This document shows, one piece after another, positions 34,413 through 42,680 of a DNA stretch of 64,000 nt. The notes below the pieces were generated by a model, which saw only the letters and a program-made list of their open reading frames with translations, was not told the origin of the DNA and made no database searches. The stretch spans positions 1-64,000 of the forward strand of contig NZ_BSFI01000004.1 in NCBI RefSeq assembly GCF_027922265.1, read 5' to 3'. A program made the translations under genes and the position numbers. Source of the DNA: Hansschlegelia plantiphila. Its GTDB lineage: Bacteria > Pseudomonadota > Alphaproteobacteria > Rhizobiales > Methylopilaceae. Within the stretch, counting starts at the first letter, position 1. Every line of letters begins with the position of its first letter.

Positions 34413-35159
34413 TCAGAGCCCCCGGCTCACCCACCCCTTGGTCATCTCGACGCCCCGATCGAGATCGGCCGGAAAATCGAGTTCGCTCCATTCGAGCCCC
34501 TCGATCGACCGCACGCCCACGATGCTCTGGTAGCGCGCGATGCCGTCGATCGCCGAGAGGTACCAGCGCTTCAGGCCTTCCTCGGAACGCATGAGCCGTT
34601 CGATCTCGCTGACGAACGCCCGACCGCCTTCGTCGGTGAAGCGCAGGAAGCCGATGGATTCGCCAGTGACCAGATCGTTCGGCAGCGTCTTGCCGATCGC
34701 GAGCAGGCGGTCGCCCTGCGTGCGCACCTTCATGTCGTCGGTGTCATACTCGCCCTTCCGGTCGATCGTGACGGTGATCGGAGCGACGGCGGGATCGGCG
34801 AGCACCCGCCGTGCGATCTCCGGCTCGATCAGCGTGTCGCCGTTGAGAATGAGGAACGGCGCCTTCATCTCGTGACGCGCGATCCAACAACTGGCGAGGT
34901 TGTCGGCGAGCTCGAAGAACGGGTTGTGGGTGGCGTGCACGTTCACGCCGGTGATGTCGATCCCTTCCAGCACCGCCTCGACCTTACCGGCCTCGAAGCC
35001 GGTGACGACGATGATGTCGGTCACGCCGGCCTGGGCGAGCGAACGGACCTGCCACTCGACCAGCGTCCGACCGGCGAAGGGGATAAGGCACTTCGGCGTT
35101 TCGGCCGTCAGCGGCAGCAGCCGCCGACCTTGCCCCGCGCTCAAGATGATAGCTTTCAC
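34413..35159 (-). CDS. sugar-phosphate/phosphocholine nucleotidyltransferase-like protein
   Basis: A 248-residue NTP_transferase: KAIILSAGQGRRLLPLTAET with the G-x-G-x-R-L/P-L signature, PKCLIPFAGRTL, a substrate part FLILNGDTLI and a metal-binding ELDFPADLDR. It resembles LicC-type phosphocholine cytidylyltransferases and sugar nucleotidyltransferases. The GTG at 35159 has GGAAG about six to ten bases upstream. It ends seven bases from the end of the convergent S24 gene. The substrate is not determinable here. Confidence 0.85.
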   Translation of the reverse strand: MKAIILSAGQGRRLLPLTAETPKCLIPFAGRTLVEWQVRSLAQAGVTDIIVVTGFEAGKVEAVLEGIDITGVNVHATHNPFFELADNLASCWIARHEMKAPFLILNGDTLIEPEIARRVLADPAVAPITVTIDRKGEYDTDDMKVRTQGDRLLAIGKTLPNDLVTGESIGFLRFTDEGGRAFVSEIERLMRSEEGLKRWYLSAIDGIARYQSIVGVRSIEGLEWSELDFPADLDRGVEMTKGWVSRGL

Positions 35160-35273
35160 GTCCGGCTTTCTTCCATGCGCGCCCCCGAGGCGCCGGGCGC
35201 TCACGGGGCTGGGCGCTTCCGATACCTCTATCGCTCGGGCGAGGCAAACGGGAGCAGGAGCATATGACTCGAC

Positions 35274-36266
35274 TTAGGCCTGCCTGACCTTGTCGAACTG
35301 GCCAGCTTTGCGGAAGCGCACCAGATAGGACGGAGCGACCGCCTCGATCGGCGTGGGCGACACGCCGAGACCTTCCAGCGTATGGCCGGTGGCGCGAGCC
35401 TCGTCGGAGACGACGTTGTCGCTTTCCAGCATCGCAACCTGGTCGACGGTCAGCGGCGCGTTCGGCAGCAGCTGCAGAACCTTCGCCTGCAATCTTGCGA
35501 CCGCGAACGGCACATTCAGCAGCATGCGGTGACGACCGGTCTCCTTCAGCACGTAGCGCAGAATTTCCTCGAAGGTGAGCACCTTCGGGCCGCCGAGTTC
35601 ATAGGGGGCAGGTCCGCCCTCAGCCTCGCCGCCGACCGCAAGAGCGACGACGCGGGCGACATCGCCGACGAAGACAGGCTGGAAGCGGGTGCGCCCGCCG
35701 CCGATCAACGGCAAAGCAGGGGAAAACCGCGCCATGGCGGCGAAGCGGTTGAAGAAGTTATCTTCGGGGCCGAAGACGACCGAGGGTCGAAGGATCACGG
35801 CGTCTGGATAGACCGAAAGCGCCGCCTCCTCGCCCGCGGCTTTGCTGCGGCCATAACGGCCCTTGCTTTCCCGATCCGCTCCGATGGCGGACATTTGAAC
35901 GAAGCGCGCGGCGCCTGCCGCATGCGCGGCTTCGGCGACGATCCGGGGTCCCTCGCCCTGTATCGCGTCGAAGCTCTGCTTGCCGCTTTCCGCCAGGATG
36001 CCGACGAGATTCACGACTGCGTCCGAGCCTCGCGCCGCCTGGGCGACCGACTCGCGGAACCGCAGGTTCGCTTGGATCGCGACGATCTGACCGACGCCGC
36101 CAAGCGGCTGCAGATGGCCGGCGAGCGACGGATTCCGCACGGCGACACGGATGCGCCAGCCCTCGCGCGCGAGAGCGCGAACGACATGCCTTCCGATGAA
36201 ACCGGAGCCGCCAAACACCGTGACAAGCTTGTCACCGACCGGACGCATCCCAGGGGCGAACGCCAT
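35274..36266 (-). CDS. NDUFA9-like NAD(P)-binding protein
   Basis: A 330-residue extended SDR-like protein with TVFGGSGFIGRHVVRALARE (nucleotide loop), YGRSKAAGEEA in place of the catalytic Y-x3-K region, and GPEDNFFNRFAAMARFSPAL. This matches the family related to complex I subunit NDUFA9. In alphaproteobacteria it is encoded apart from the nuo operon; its job may be complex I assembly or quinone-linked. It lies next to the nucleotidyltransferase on the same strand, 114 bases away. Confidence 0.88.
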   Translation of the reverse strand: MAFAPGMRPVGDKLVTVFGGSGFIGRHVVRALAREGWRIRVAVRNPSLAGHLQPLGGVGQIVAIQANLRFRESVAQAARGSDAVVNLVGILAESGKQSFDAIQGEGPRIVAEAAHAAGAARFVQMSAIGADRESKGRYGRSKAAGEEAALSVYPDAVILRPSVVFGPEDNFFNRFAAMARFSPALPLIGGGRTRFQPVFVGDVARVVALAVGGEAEGGPAPYELGGPKVLTFEEILRYVLKETGRHRMLLNVPFAVARLQAKVLQLLPNAPLTVDQVAMLESDNVVSDEARATGHTLEGLGVSPTPIEAVAPSYLVRFRKAGQFDKVRQA

Positions 36267-36402
36267 GCCGTGCTCTCTTCCGATGCCGTCTCGAACAGGG
36301 CCGAGACCTAAGGCGGAACCCTAGCGCGGTAAAGCCTCTGCGCGAAACCCTGCGCGCCGCCATTGACACGGCGGCATGCGGACCCCTAAGACCCGCCTCC
36401 GA

Positions 36403-36487
36403 GCCCAGGTGGCGGAACTGGTAGACGCGCACGGTTCAGGTCCGTGTGGGTAACACCGTGGAGGTTCGAGTCCTCTCCTGGGCACCA
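36403..36487 (+). tRNA. tRNA-Leu (CAG)
   Basis: An 85-base class II tRNA: acceptor GCCCAGG/CCTGGGC, anticodon loop TTCAGGT (CAG) on the stem CACGG/CCGTG, a long variable arm (TGTGGGTAACACCG region), T arm GGTTCGAGTCC, and encoded CCA. It lies just before the RNase D gene, in the same direction. Confidence 0.95.
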
Positions 36488-36584
36488 CAGATCGCGCCGG
36501 GGCGCCGCGGAACTATCCGCGGCGCCCCGGATGCGTTTTCCGGGAGGCCTCCGGCGTCCCTGCTCCGACCGACCCGAGGCGGCA

Positions 36585-37199
36585 TTGACGATCCGGCTTC
36601 ATCGCGGCGACCTTCCCGACGATTACGAACCCGGCGCATCGGTTGCGATCGACACCGAGACGCTCGGCCTCAACCCCAATCGCGACCGGCTCTGCCTCGT
36701 GCAGATCTCGACGGGCGACGGTTCGGCCGATCTCGTAAAAATCGCGCCGGGCCAGCAGAGCGCGCCCAATCTCGAGCGTGTGCTGCGCGATCGGTCGGTT
36801 CTCAAGCTGTTCCATTTCGCCCGCTTCGACGTCGCGGCGCTCTACAAGGCGTTCGGGGTGATGACCGAGCCGGTCTACTGCACCAAGATCGCCTCGAAGC
36901 TCGTGCGCACCTACACCGATCGCCACGGCCTCAAGGACCTGGTCCGCGAGCAGCTCGGCGTCGAGATCTCCAAGCAGCAGCAGTCCTCCGATTGGGGCTC
37001 CGAGGAACTGAGCGACGCCCAACTCGCCTACGCCGCGAGCGACGTGCTCTATCTCCACGGATTGAAGGCGAAGCTCGACGTGATGCTGGCGCGCGAAGGC
37101 CGCGCCGCCTTCGCCGACGCCTGCTTCGCCTTCGTGCCAGTCCGCTCGGCGCTCGATCTCGCCGGTTGGGCCGACAACGACATTTTCGCCCATGCCTGA
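36585..37199 (+). CDS. rnd: ribonuclease D-like 3'-5' exonuclease
   Basis: A 204-residue DEDDy exonuclease without the HRDC domains of E. coli RNase D. VAIDTETLGLNPNRDRLCLV gives the D-x-E motif I, HFARFDVAALYKAFG motif II, and YAASDVLYLHGLK motif III with the tyrosine. It trims tRNA and other RNAs. The TTG start (preceded by GAGG) gives TIRLHRGDLPDDYEPG, the usual N terminus in this group. It follows tRNA-Leu by about 100 bases and begins the lpt-rpoN cluster. Confidence 0.9.
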   Translation: MTIRLHRGDLPDDYEPGASVAIDTETLGLNPNRDRLCLVQISTGDGSADLVKIAPGQQSAPNLERVLRDRSVLKLFHFARFDVAALYKAFGVMTEPVYCTKIASKLVRTYTDRHGLKDLVREQLGVEISKQQQSSDWGSEELSDAQLAYAASDVLYLHGLKAKLDVMLAREGRAAFADACFAFVPVRSALDLAGWADNDIFAHA

Positions 37200-37364
37200 G
37201 ACGCGCCGGCGTGGAAATGTCGCCGGCGGTCGAGCGCGCTAGCCGGCGCCCCTTTGCGCCCGTCCGGGAAATGCTTAGCTTCGCCGACGCTGGCGTTGGA
37301 ACATGGTGCAGAAGAAACCATGGCGGCGACGCCAAAGAAACGCCGATCCGCCGAGGAGCCGCTG

Positions 37365-37979
37365 ATGAGACTGACGATCGCCGCTTTCGCCGTTCTCGCT
37401 CTCGCCGCTCCTGCGACGGCGCAGCAGGCGGTGACGAGCGCCTTCTCCGGCTTCTCCGTGCGTTCCGATGAGCCCACCAATGTCGAAGCCGACAATCTCG
37501 AGGTCCGGGACCAGGAGCATGCGGCGATCTTTTCCGGCAATGTTGTGATGAAGCAGGGCATCTCGACCCTGCAGACCCGGAAGCTCACGATCTACTATTA
37601 CGACAAGGACAAGCCCGCTCCCGCCGCCGGCAACGCGCCGAAGCCCATACAGGGCGAGACGAAGAACCCCAGTGGCGGTGCGAAGCCGGAAAGCGGCCGC
37701 GACATTCGCAAGATGGAGGCGGAGGGCGACGTCGTCGTGACCCAGAACGACCAGAAGGCGACCGGAGCCCGCGGCGTGTTCGACACGCAGGCGAACACCG
37801 CCGATCTGACGGGCGGCGTGGTCGTCACGCAGGGCGATAACGTCATCCGCGGCGATCGTCTGCACGTGAACCTCACGACGCAGACATCGCGCATCGAAAG
37901 CAGTGGCGGCGGCGGTCGCGTTCAGGGCGTGTTCAAGCCAAAGCCTCGCGACCAGGCCGCAAGCGGCGCTAAGAACTGA
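37365..37979 (+). CDS. lptA: lipopolysaccharide transport periplasmic protein LptA (OstA-like)
   Basis: A 204-residue periplasmic protein. A signal peptide ([20 protein letters not shown]) precedes the OstA beta-jellyroll ([60 protein letters not shown]). It bridges LPS from the inner-membrane exporter to LptDE. The ATG at 37365 has GAGGAG seven bases upstream; a longer start at 37320 is possible. The lptC gene usually placed between rnd and lptA is missing: only 165 bases lie between them. Confidence 0.9.
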   Translation: MRLTIAAFAVLALAAPATAQQAVTSAFSGFSVRSDEPTNVEADNLEVRDQEHAAIFSGNVVMKQGISTLQTRKLTIYYYDKDKPAPAAGNAPKPIQGETKNPSGGAKPESGRDIRKMEAEGDVVVTQNDQKATGARGVFDTQANTADLTGGVVVTQGDNVIRGDRLHVNLTTQTSRIESSGGGGRVQGVFKPKPRDQAASGAKN

Positions 37980-38005
37980 TCCCGTCCGATCTCAGTGGGT
38001 TTAGA

Positions 38006-38845
38006 GTGACGAACTTCATCGTGCGGACGGATGCGGGCGTGGCGCTCGCAGCGCCTGAAGGCGTGGGCTCGGGCGTCCGGCGTGGCGGCGAGCATGACTT
38101 CGCCTTCGCGGACAAGGACGCCAACGGCTCGCTGGTAGCGAGCGGGCTGGCGAAGAGCTATGGCTCCCGCGCCGTCGTGAAGGACGTGAGCCTGTCCGTG
38201 AGGCGCGGGGAAGCGGTCGGCCTGCTCGGACCGAACGGCGCCGGTAAGACCACGGTGTTTTACATGATCACCGGTCTGGTGCCCGCGGACCGCGGCCGCA
38301 TCGAGCTCGACGGAAAGGACGTGACGCGGCTGCCGATGTTCCGGCGGGCGCGGCTTGGCGTCGGCTATCTGCCGCAGGAGGCCTCGATCTTCCGTGGCCT
38401 CACGGTCGAGGACAACATCCGAGCGGTGCTCGAGGTGGTGGAGCCCGATCGGAAGCGCCGTGTCCATGACCTCGAGGGCTTGCTTGAGGAGTTCGGCCTC
38501 GGCGGCATTCGTAAATCGCCCGCGATCGCGCTCTCGGGCGGCGAACGCCGGCGTGTCGAGATCGCCAGGGCTCTCGCGAGCCGCCCGGGCTTCATGCTGC
38601 TCGACGAACCGTTTGCGGGCATCGACCCGATCGCGGTCGGCGACATCCAGGCCCTGGTGCGTCATCTGACCAACCGCGGCATCGGCGTCCTGATCACTGA
38701 CCATAACGTGCGCGAAACGCTCGGACTGATCGACCGCGCCTACATCATCCACGCCGGCGGCGTGCTGATGGAAGGCTCGCCGGAGCAGATCGTCGCCAAC
38801 CCTGACGTGCGGCGGCTTTACCTCGGGGAGGAATTTCGGCTTTAA
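38006..38845 (+). CDS. lptB: LPS export ABC transporter ATP-binding protein LptB
   Basis: A 279-residue ATPase that powers LPS extraction with LptFG. It has Walker [14 protein letters not shown], signature [16 protein letters not shown] and Walker [14 protein letters not shown], followed by the H-loop in [10 protein letters not shown]. The N terminus is about 40 residues longer than in E. coli ([20 protein letters not shown]), as common in alphaproteobacteria. It starts with a GTG 27 bases after lptA, so the two are co-transcribed. RpoN follows. Confidence 0.95.
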   Translation: MTNFIVRTDAGVALAAPEGVGSGVRRGGEHDFAFADKDANGSLVASGLAKSYGSRAVVKDVSLSVRRGEAVGLLGPNGAGKTTVFYMITGLVPADRGRIELDGKDVTRLPMFRRARLGVGYLPQEASIFRGLTVEDNIRAVLEVVEPDRKRRVHDLEGLLEEFGLGGIRKSPAIALSGGERRRVEIARALASRPGFMLLDEPFAGIDPIAVGDIQALVRHLTNRGIGVLITDHNVRETLGLIDRAYIIHAGGVLMEGSPEQIVANPDVRRLYLGEEFRL

Positions 38846-38952
38846 AAGGGGACGGAAACATCCGTATGCAAGAATCGGCCCACAGGCCTTCGGCCTGAAC
38901 GTCGACAGACTACGCCGTCGCGTAGGCGAGCGTCGTGCTGGAGCTTCGCCTC

Positions 38953-40506
38953 ATGTCCCTGATCCCCAAGCTGATGTTGCGGCAATCCCAGTCTCTGGTG
39001 ATGACCCCGCAACTGATGCAGGCGATCAAGCTGCTTCAGCTGTCGAGCCTCGACCTTGCAGCCTATGTCGACAAGGAACTGGAGCAGAACCCGCTGCTCG
39101 AACGCCTCGATGGGCCCGACGCTCACCGGATCGAAACCTCCGAGCGTCCGGCGAGCGAGGCCGCGGAGCACAATGGAGGCGAGGCCGCCGAAGGCGTGGA
39201 GCGCTGGGACGCCGCCCCGCCGCCGGAGTCGCGGTCCAACATCGAGGATCGCCTCGACACCGATTTCGGCAACGTCTTTCCCGACGACCCGCCTCAGGGC
39301 GCCGAGAGCGTCAAACCTGTCGCCTCGCCGGAGCCCGGCGATTGGTCGGGCCTTGGCGTCGGAGGGGCCTTTTCAGGCGAAGGCGCGGATCTTGAAGCTT
39401 ACGTCTCCGAACGTCTGACGCTCGCCGACCACCTCGAACGCCAGCTCTCGCTCGCCGTCACCGACCCCACCGACAGGATGATCGGCTCCTATCTCATCGA
39501 TATGGTCGATGCGGGCGGCTATCTGCGCGAGCCGATGGAGATGGTGGCCGAACGCCTTGGCGCCAGCCTCGCCGACGTCGAACGCGTGCTGTCGGTGATC
39601 CAGACGTTCGAGCCGACCGGCGTCGCCGCGCGGTCTCTCCAGGACTGCCTTGCAATCCAGCTCCGGGAGCGGGACCGTTTCGATCCCGCGATGCAAGCTC
39701 TGGTCGAGAATCTGGAGCTCGCCGCCCGGCGCGACTTCGCCGCCCTGAAGAGGATCTGCGGCGTCGACGACGACGATCTCGCCGACATGCTGGCGGAAAT
39801 CCGCCGACTCGATCCCAAGCCCGGACATGCTTTCGGGTCGGAGATCGTGCAGCCGGTTGTGCCCGACGTCTCCGTCCGGACGGCGTCCGACGGATCGTGG
39901 ATCGTGGAGCTCGTGGCCGATTCGCTGCCCCGCGTGCTCGTCAATCAGTCCTACTACGCGAAGGTGGTCCGCACCGCGAAGAACGAGACTGAGAAGACCT
40001 TCATGACGGAGTGTCTGCAGACGGCGAACTGGCTAACCCGCAGTCTGGAGCAACGCGCCCGCACCATCCTGAAGGTCGCAACCGAGATCGTCCGCCAGCA
40101 GGATGGCTTCCTGACCCACGGAGTGGCGCATCTCCGACCGCTCAACCTTAGAATGATCGCCGACGCGATCGGCATGCACGAATCAACCGTCTCGCGGGTC
40201 ACCGCCAACAAGTACCTCGCGACCCCGCGCGGCGTGTTCGAGCTCAAATACTTCTTCACCGCTGCGATCGCCAATTCCGGCGGCGGCGACGCCCACTCGG
40301 CCGAGGCCGTCCGCCATCGCATACGCACGATGATCGACGCTGAAAGCGCCGATGACGTGCTGTCAGATGATACGATCGTCAAGCTCCTGCTCGACGGCGG
40401 CGTCGAGATCGCCCGGAGGACGGTAGCCAAATACCGTGAAAGCCTTCGGATCCCCTCCTCGGTGCAGCGGCGGCGGGAGAAGAAGGGGGCCGCTGCGGGA
40501 AGCTGA
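38953..40506 (+). CDS. rpoN: RNA polymerase sigma-54 factor
   Basis: A 517-residue sigma factor for nitrogen-type promoters. The N-terminal activator-interacting region (LMLRQSQSLVMTPQLMQAIK), an acidic linker (about 55-135), the core-binding domain (DLEAYVSERLTLADHLERQL) and the RpoN box (ARRTVAKYRE, then LRIPSS) near the C terminus are all present. The ATG at 38953 has GGAG nine bases upstream; a GTG 18 bases earlier is possible. It is followed by hpf and ptsN, the classic rpoN cluster. Confidence 0.95.
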   Translation: MSLIPKLMLRQSQSLVMTPQLMQAIKLLQLSSLDLAAYVDKELEQNPLLERLDGPDAHRIETSERPASEAAEHNGGEAAEGVERWDAAPPPESRSNIEDRLDTDFGNVFPDDPPQGAESVKPVASPEPGDWSGLGVGGAFSGEGADLEAYVSERLTLADHLERQLSLAVTDPTDRMIGSYLIDMVDAGGYLREPMEMVAERLGASLADVERVLSVIQTFEPTGVAARSLQDCLAIQLRERDRFDPAMQALVENLELAARRDFAALKRICGVDDDDLADMLAEIRRLDPKPGHAFGSEIVQPVVPDVSVRTASDGSWIVELVADSLPRVLVNQSYYAKVVRTAKNETEKTFMTECLQTANWLTRSLEQRARTILKVATEIVRQQDGFLTHGVAHLRPLNLRMIADAIGMHESTVSRVTANKYLATPRGVFELKYFFTAAIANSGGGDAHSAEAVRHRIRTMIDAESADDVLSDDTIVKLLLDGGVEIARRTVAKYRESLRIPSSVQRRREKKGAAAGS

Positions 40507-40667
40507 TGCGGTATTTCTTGCTGATATTTCAAAGATCTATCGACTATCCCGCCCGGGCGGTGCGGTTCATTGACTTCGCGCCCGGCCGCTCGTACTGCTT
40601 GTCGCACCCCGGGGGATCGGCCCACCGATCGGAGCGGTCCCCGGACGTCTTGAATGGAGCGGACTAA

Positions 40668-41246
40668 ATGGCCTTGCGCGTTTCCGGTAAGAACCTCGAT
40701 CTTGGCGAGGCGCTTCGGGGACAGGTCGAGGACCGTATTTCCGACGCCATGACGAAATATTTTGGCGGAGGTTTTTCCGGCCACGTGACCGTCGCGAAGG
40801 ACGGATCCGGCTTCAAGACCGAGTGCTCCCTGCATCTTGACAGCGGCATCGTCCTCCAGTCCGTCGGGGCCGCGCCGGACGCCTATGCGAGCTTCGACCA
40901 GGCGGCGGGCCGCATCGAGACGCGGCTGAAGCGCTACAAGAATCGTCTTCGCGATCACCATGCGGACGCTGACGGCGGAGATCCGCTGTCTTATGTCGTG
41001 TTCGAGGCGCCCGACGACGAGGTCGAGGAGTCTGACGGGTGGAGCCCGGTGATCGTCGCCGAGTCGACAAAACCCCTAAGGCGCATGACCGTTGGTTTTG
41101 CGGTGATGGAGCTCGATATGACGGGGGCGCCTGTCGTCGTGTTCCGCCATGCGAGCCACGGAAGAGTGAACATCGTTTATCGACGAGCGGACGGGAACGT
41201 CGGTTGGATCGATCCGCCGCCGTCGGGCGCCGTGGACGGTCACTGA
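40668..41246 (+). CDS. hpf: long ribosome hibernation promoting factor
   Basis: A 192-residue long-form HPF. The N-terminal domain (about 1-100; ALRVSGKNLDLGEALRGQVE, then IETRLKRYKNRLRDHHAD) binds the 30S decoding site. The C-terminal domain (about 130-185; AVMELDMTGAPVVVFRHASH) dimerises 100S ribosomes. It inactivates ribosomes in stationary phase. About 160 bases separate it from rpoN, so it likely has its own promoter. Confidence 0.95.
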   Translation: MALRVSGKNLDLGEALRGQVEDRISDAMTKYFGGGFSGHVTVAKDGSGFKTECSLHLDSGIVLQSVGAAPDAYASFDQAAGRIETRLKRYKNRLRDHHADADGGDPLSYVVFEAPDDEVEESDGWSPVIVAESTKPLRRMTVGFAVMELDMTGAPVVVFRHASHGRVNIVYRRADGNVGWIDPPPSGAVDGH

Positions 41247-41318
41247 GTCAATTGCGACGGCTTGAGGCGATGAGCCTCGCGCTTTCCTGCACCCGCGCAT
41301 CCGAGGTTATAACGTCTG

Positions 41319-41783
41319 ATGCCACTCAGCGATCTTATCGCGCCGAACGCCATATTGCCGGCGCTCAAAGTGAATTCGAAGAAGCAGGCGATTCAGGAAC
41401 TCGCGGCGCGCGCCGCCGAGCTCACAGGCTTGCCCGAGCGCGACGTGTTCGACACGCTGCTCCAACGGGAACGGCTGGGTTCGACGGGCGTCGGCGCCGG
41501 GATCGCAATCCCTCACGGCAAGCTGCCGAAGTTCGACAGGCTGTTTGGGCTGTTCGCGCGGCTGGATCGGCCGATCGATTTTGACGCCCTCGACGGCGAG
41601 CCGGTCGATCTCGCTTTTCTGTTGCTCGCTCCGGAGACGGCCGGCGCCGATCATCTGAAGGCGCTCGCGCGGGTCGCGCGCGTTCTGCGCGATCCCCTCA
41701 CGGCGCAGAAGCTGCGCGCCTCGCGGGACGCTTCCGCGCTGCACGCCGTCCTTACCCAGGTCGCCGCACCGAACGCCGCCTAA
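41319..41783 (+). CDS. ptsN: PTS nitrogen regulatory EIIA protein
   Basis: A 154-residue EIIA-Ntr. Phosphorylated by NPr at H66 (AIPHGKLP), it regulates potassium transport, carbon/nitrogen balance and sensor kinases through protein contact. It starts PLSDLIAPNAILPALKVNSK and has the ERLGSTGVGAGIAIPHGK core. Full length. It ends the rpoN cluster; the neighbouring DUF1150 gene converges on it 45 bases away. Confidence 0.95.
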   Translation: MPLSDLIAPNAILPALKVNSKKQAIQELAARAAELTGLPERDVFDTLLQRERLGSTGVGAGIAIPHGKLPKFDRLFGLFARLDRPIDFDALDGEPVDLAFLLLAPETAGADHLKALARVARVLRDPLTAQKLRASRDASALHAVLTQVAAPNAA

Positions 41784-41827
41784 GCGGATGGGGTTTTGGG
41801 CGCCCAAAGTGCGGGCGCCCCCGAACC

Positions 41828-42091
41828 TCAATGGATGCTGACTGTCACCAGCTCGTGTTCGCGCGCGCTCTCGACGAGCGCCTCGCGGGTGTCCGCCACG
41901 ACGATAGGGGACCCGTCGGCGCCGAGCAGGGCGAACAGGCGAAGACCGGGCTCAAGCTCCGGCGCCTGCGGGAACAGCGCATTGAGCTCCTCCGACAGGA
42001 TCGGCTTCACGTAAGCAATGTGTCCATCGCCGATCGCCGCGAACTCAGCGGTGCTCAGAGGGCTGCGGATGGCTGCGGATTCGTTCATCAT
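41828..42091 (-). CDS. DUF1150 family protein
   Basis: An 87-residue protein with the DUF1150 pattern (STAEFAAIGDGHIAYVKPIL, FALLGADGSPIVVADTREAL). The family is found directly downstream of small heat-shock proteins in alphaproteobacteria, as here (five bases after hsp20), so it is presumably heat-induced too. Two adjacent ATGs (42091, 42088) are possible; GGAG lies about ten bases upstream. Function unknown. Confidence 0.9.
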   Translation of the reverse strand: MMNESAAIRSPLSTAEFAAIGDGHIAYVKPILSEELNALFPQAPELEPGLRLFALLGADGSPIVVADTREALVESAREHELVTVSIH

Positions 42092-42096
42092 GACTT

Positions 42097-42552
42097 TTAC
42101 TCCTTCTCCGCGATGCGGCGACTATCGTCACGCGCCCTTATGGCGATACGCTGGACGGATCGCTTCGGTTCCGGACGCACGAGATCAACGACTAGCAGAC
42201 CCGTCGCAAGATCCGCGCCGAGCACCTCCATTCCCTCCGCAAGCACGAAGGCGCGCGTGAACTGGCGCGCTGCGATGCCTCGGTGAAGGAAGACGCGGTC
42301 CTCGCGCTCCGCAGGTGCTCGCCCGCGAATGACAAGTTCGTTCTTCTCGAGCGTAACGTCGATCTGGTCGGGGCCGAACCCGGCTACGGCCAGAGTGATC
42401 CTCAGCCGCTCTGGCTCGCCCTCCAGCGGCGGCAAGCGTTCGATGTTGTATGGCGGGTAGCCGTCCGCGCTTTTTGCAGCACGGTCGAGCGCCCGCTCCA
42501 GGCCGTCGAACCCGAGCAGAAAGGGGCTTTGCAGACTCGTCAAACGCGACAT
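42097..42552 (-). CDS. Hsp20 family small heat-shock protein
   Basis: A 151-residue alpha-crystallin chaperone that binds unfolding proteins. The alpha-crystallin domain covers about 37-130 (PPYNIERLPPLEGEPERLRI, LEKNELVIRGRAPAEREDRV, FLHRGIAARQFTRAFVLAEG). It starts with SRLTSLQSPFLLGFDGLERA, typical of the rhizobial HspH/IbpA type. Its leader has three hairpins and a sequestered Shine-Dalgarno site, annotated separately. It forms an operon with DUF1150. Confidence 0.93.
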   Translation of the reverse strand: MSRLTSLQSPFLLGFDGLERALDRAAKSADGYPPYNIERLPPLEGEPERLRITLAVAGFGPDQIDVTLEKNELVIRGRAPAEREDRVFLHRGIAARQFTRAFVLAEGMEVLGADLATGLLVVDLVRPEPKRSVQRIAIRARDDSRRIAEKE

Positions 42553-42556
42553 CGTT

Positions 42557-42632
42557 CAAAGTCCTCGCCAGAAGCGACTTTGACGGAGCCTCGTAAACAA
42601 AGCGCTCCGCTCAGCCGATAACCTTATCGGCT
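42557..42632 (-). promoter_or_regulatory. ROSE-like RNA thermometer candidate in hsp20 leader
   Basis: Reading the minus strand, the leader before the hsp20 ATG has three inverted repeats: AGCCGATAA/TTATCGGCT (42632-42613), CGGAGC/GCTCCG with a 14-base loop (between), and CAAAGTC/GACTTTG (42582-42576 with 42563-42557). The third encloses the Shine-Dalgarno GAGG (42566-42563), ten bases from the ATG. Multi-hairpin leaders that hide the ribosome site are known as ROSE elements before small heat-shock genes in rhizobia. The folding was judged by eye only. Confidence 0.6.
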
Positions 42633-42640
42633 GGCTCTGA

Positions 42641-42669
42641 AGATGGTTTGAGGGGGACGTTCTTTCAAG
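42641..42669 (-). promoter_or_regulatory. candidate RpoH (sigma-32) promoter of hsp20
   Basis: On the minus strand, CTTGAAA at 42669-42663 and CCATCT at 42646-42641 are separated by 16 bases, close to heat-shock sigma-32 promoters (CTTGAA and CCCCATNT-like). Transcription would begin about 42635, right at the first leader hairpin. Confidence 0.55.
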
Positions 42670-42680
42670 CGAACGCGCTG

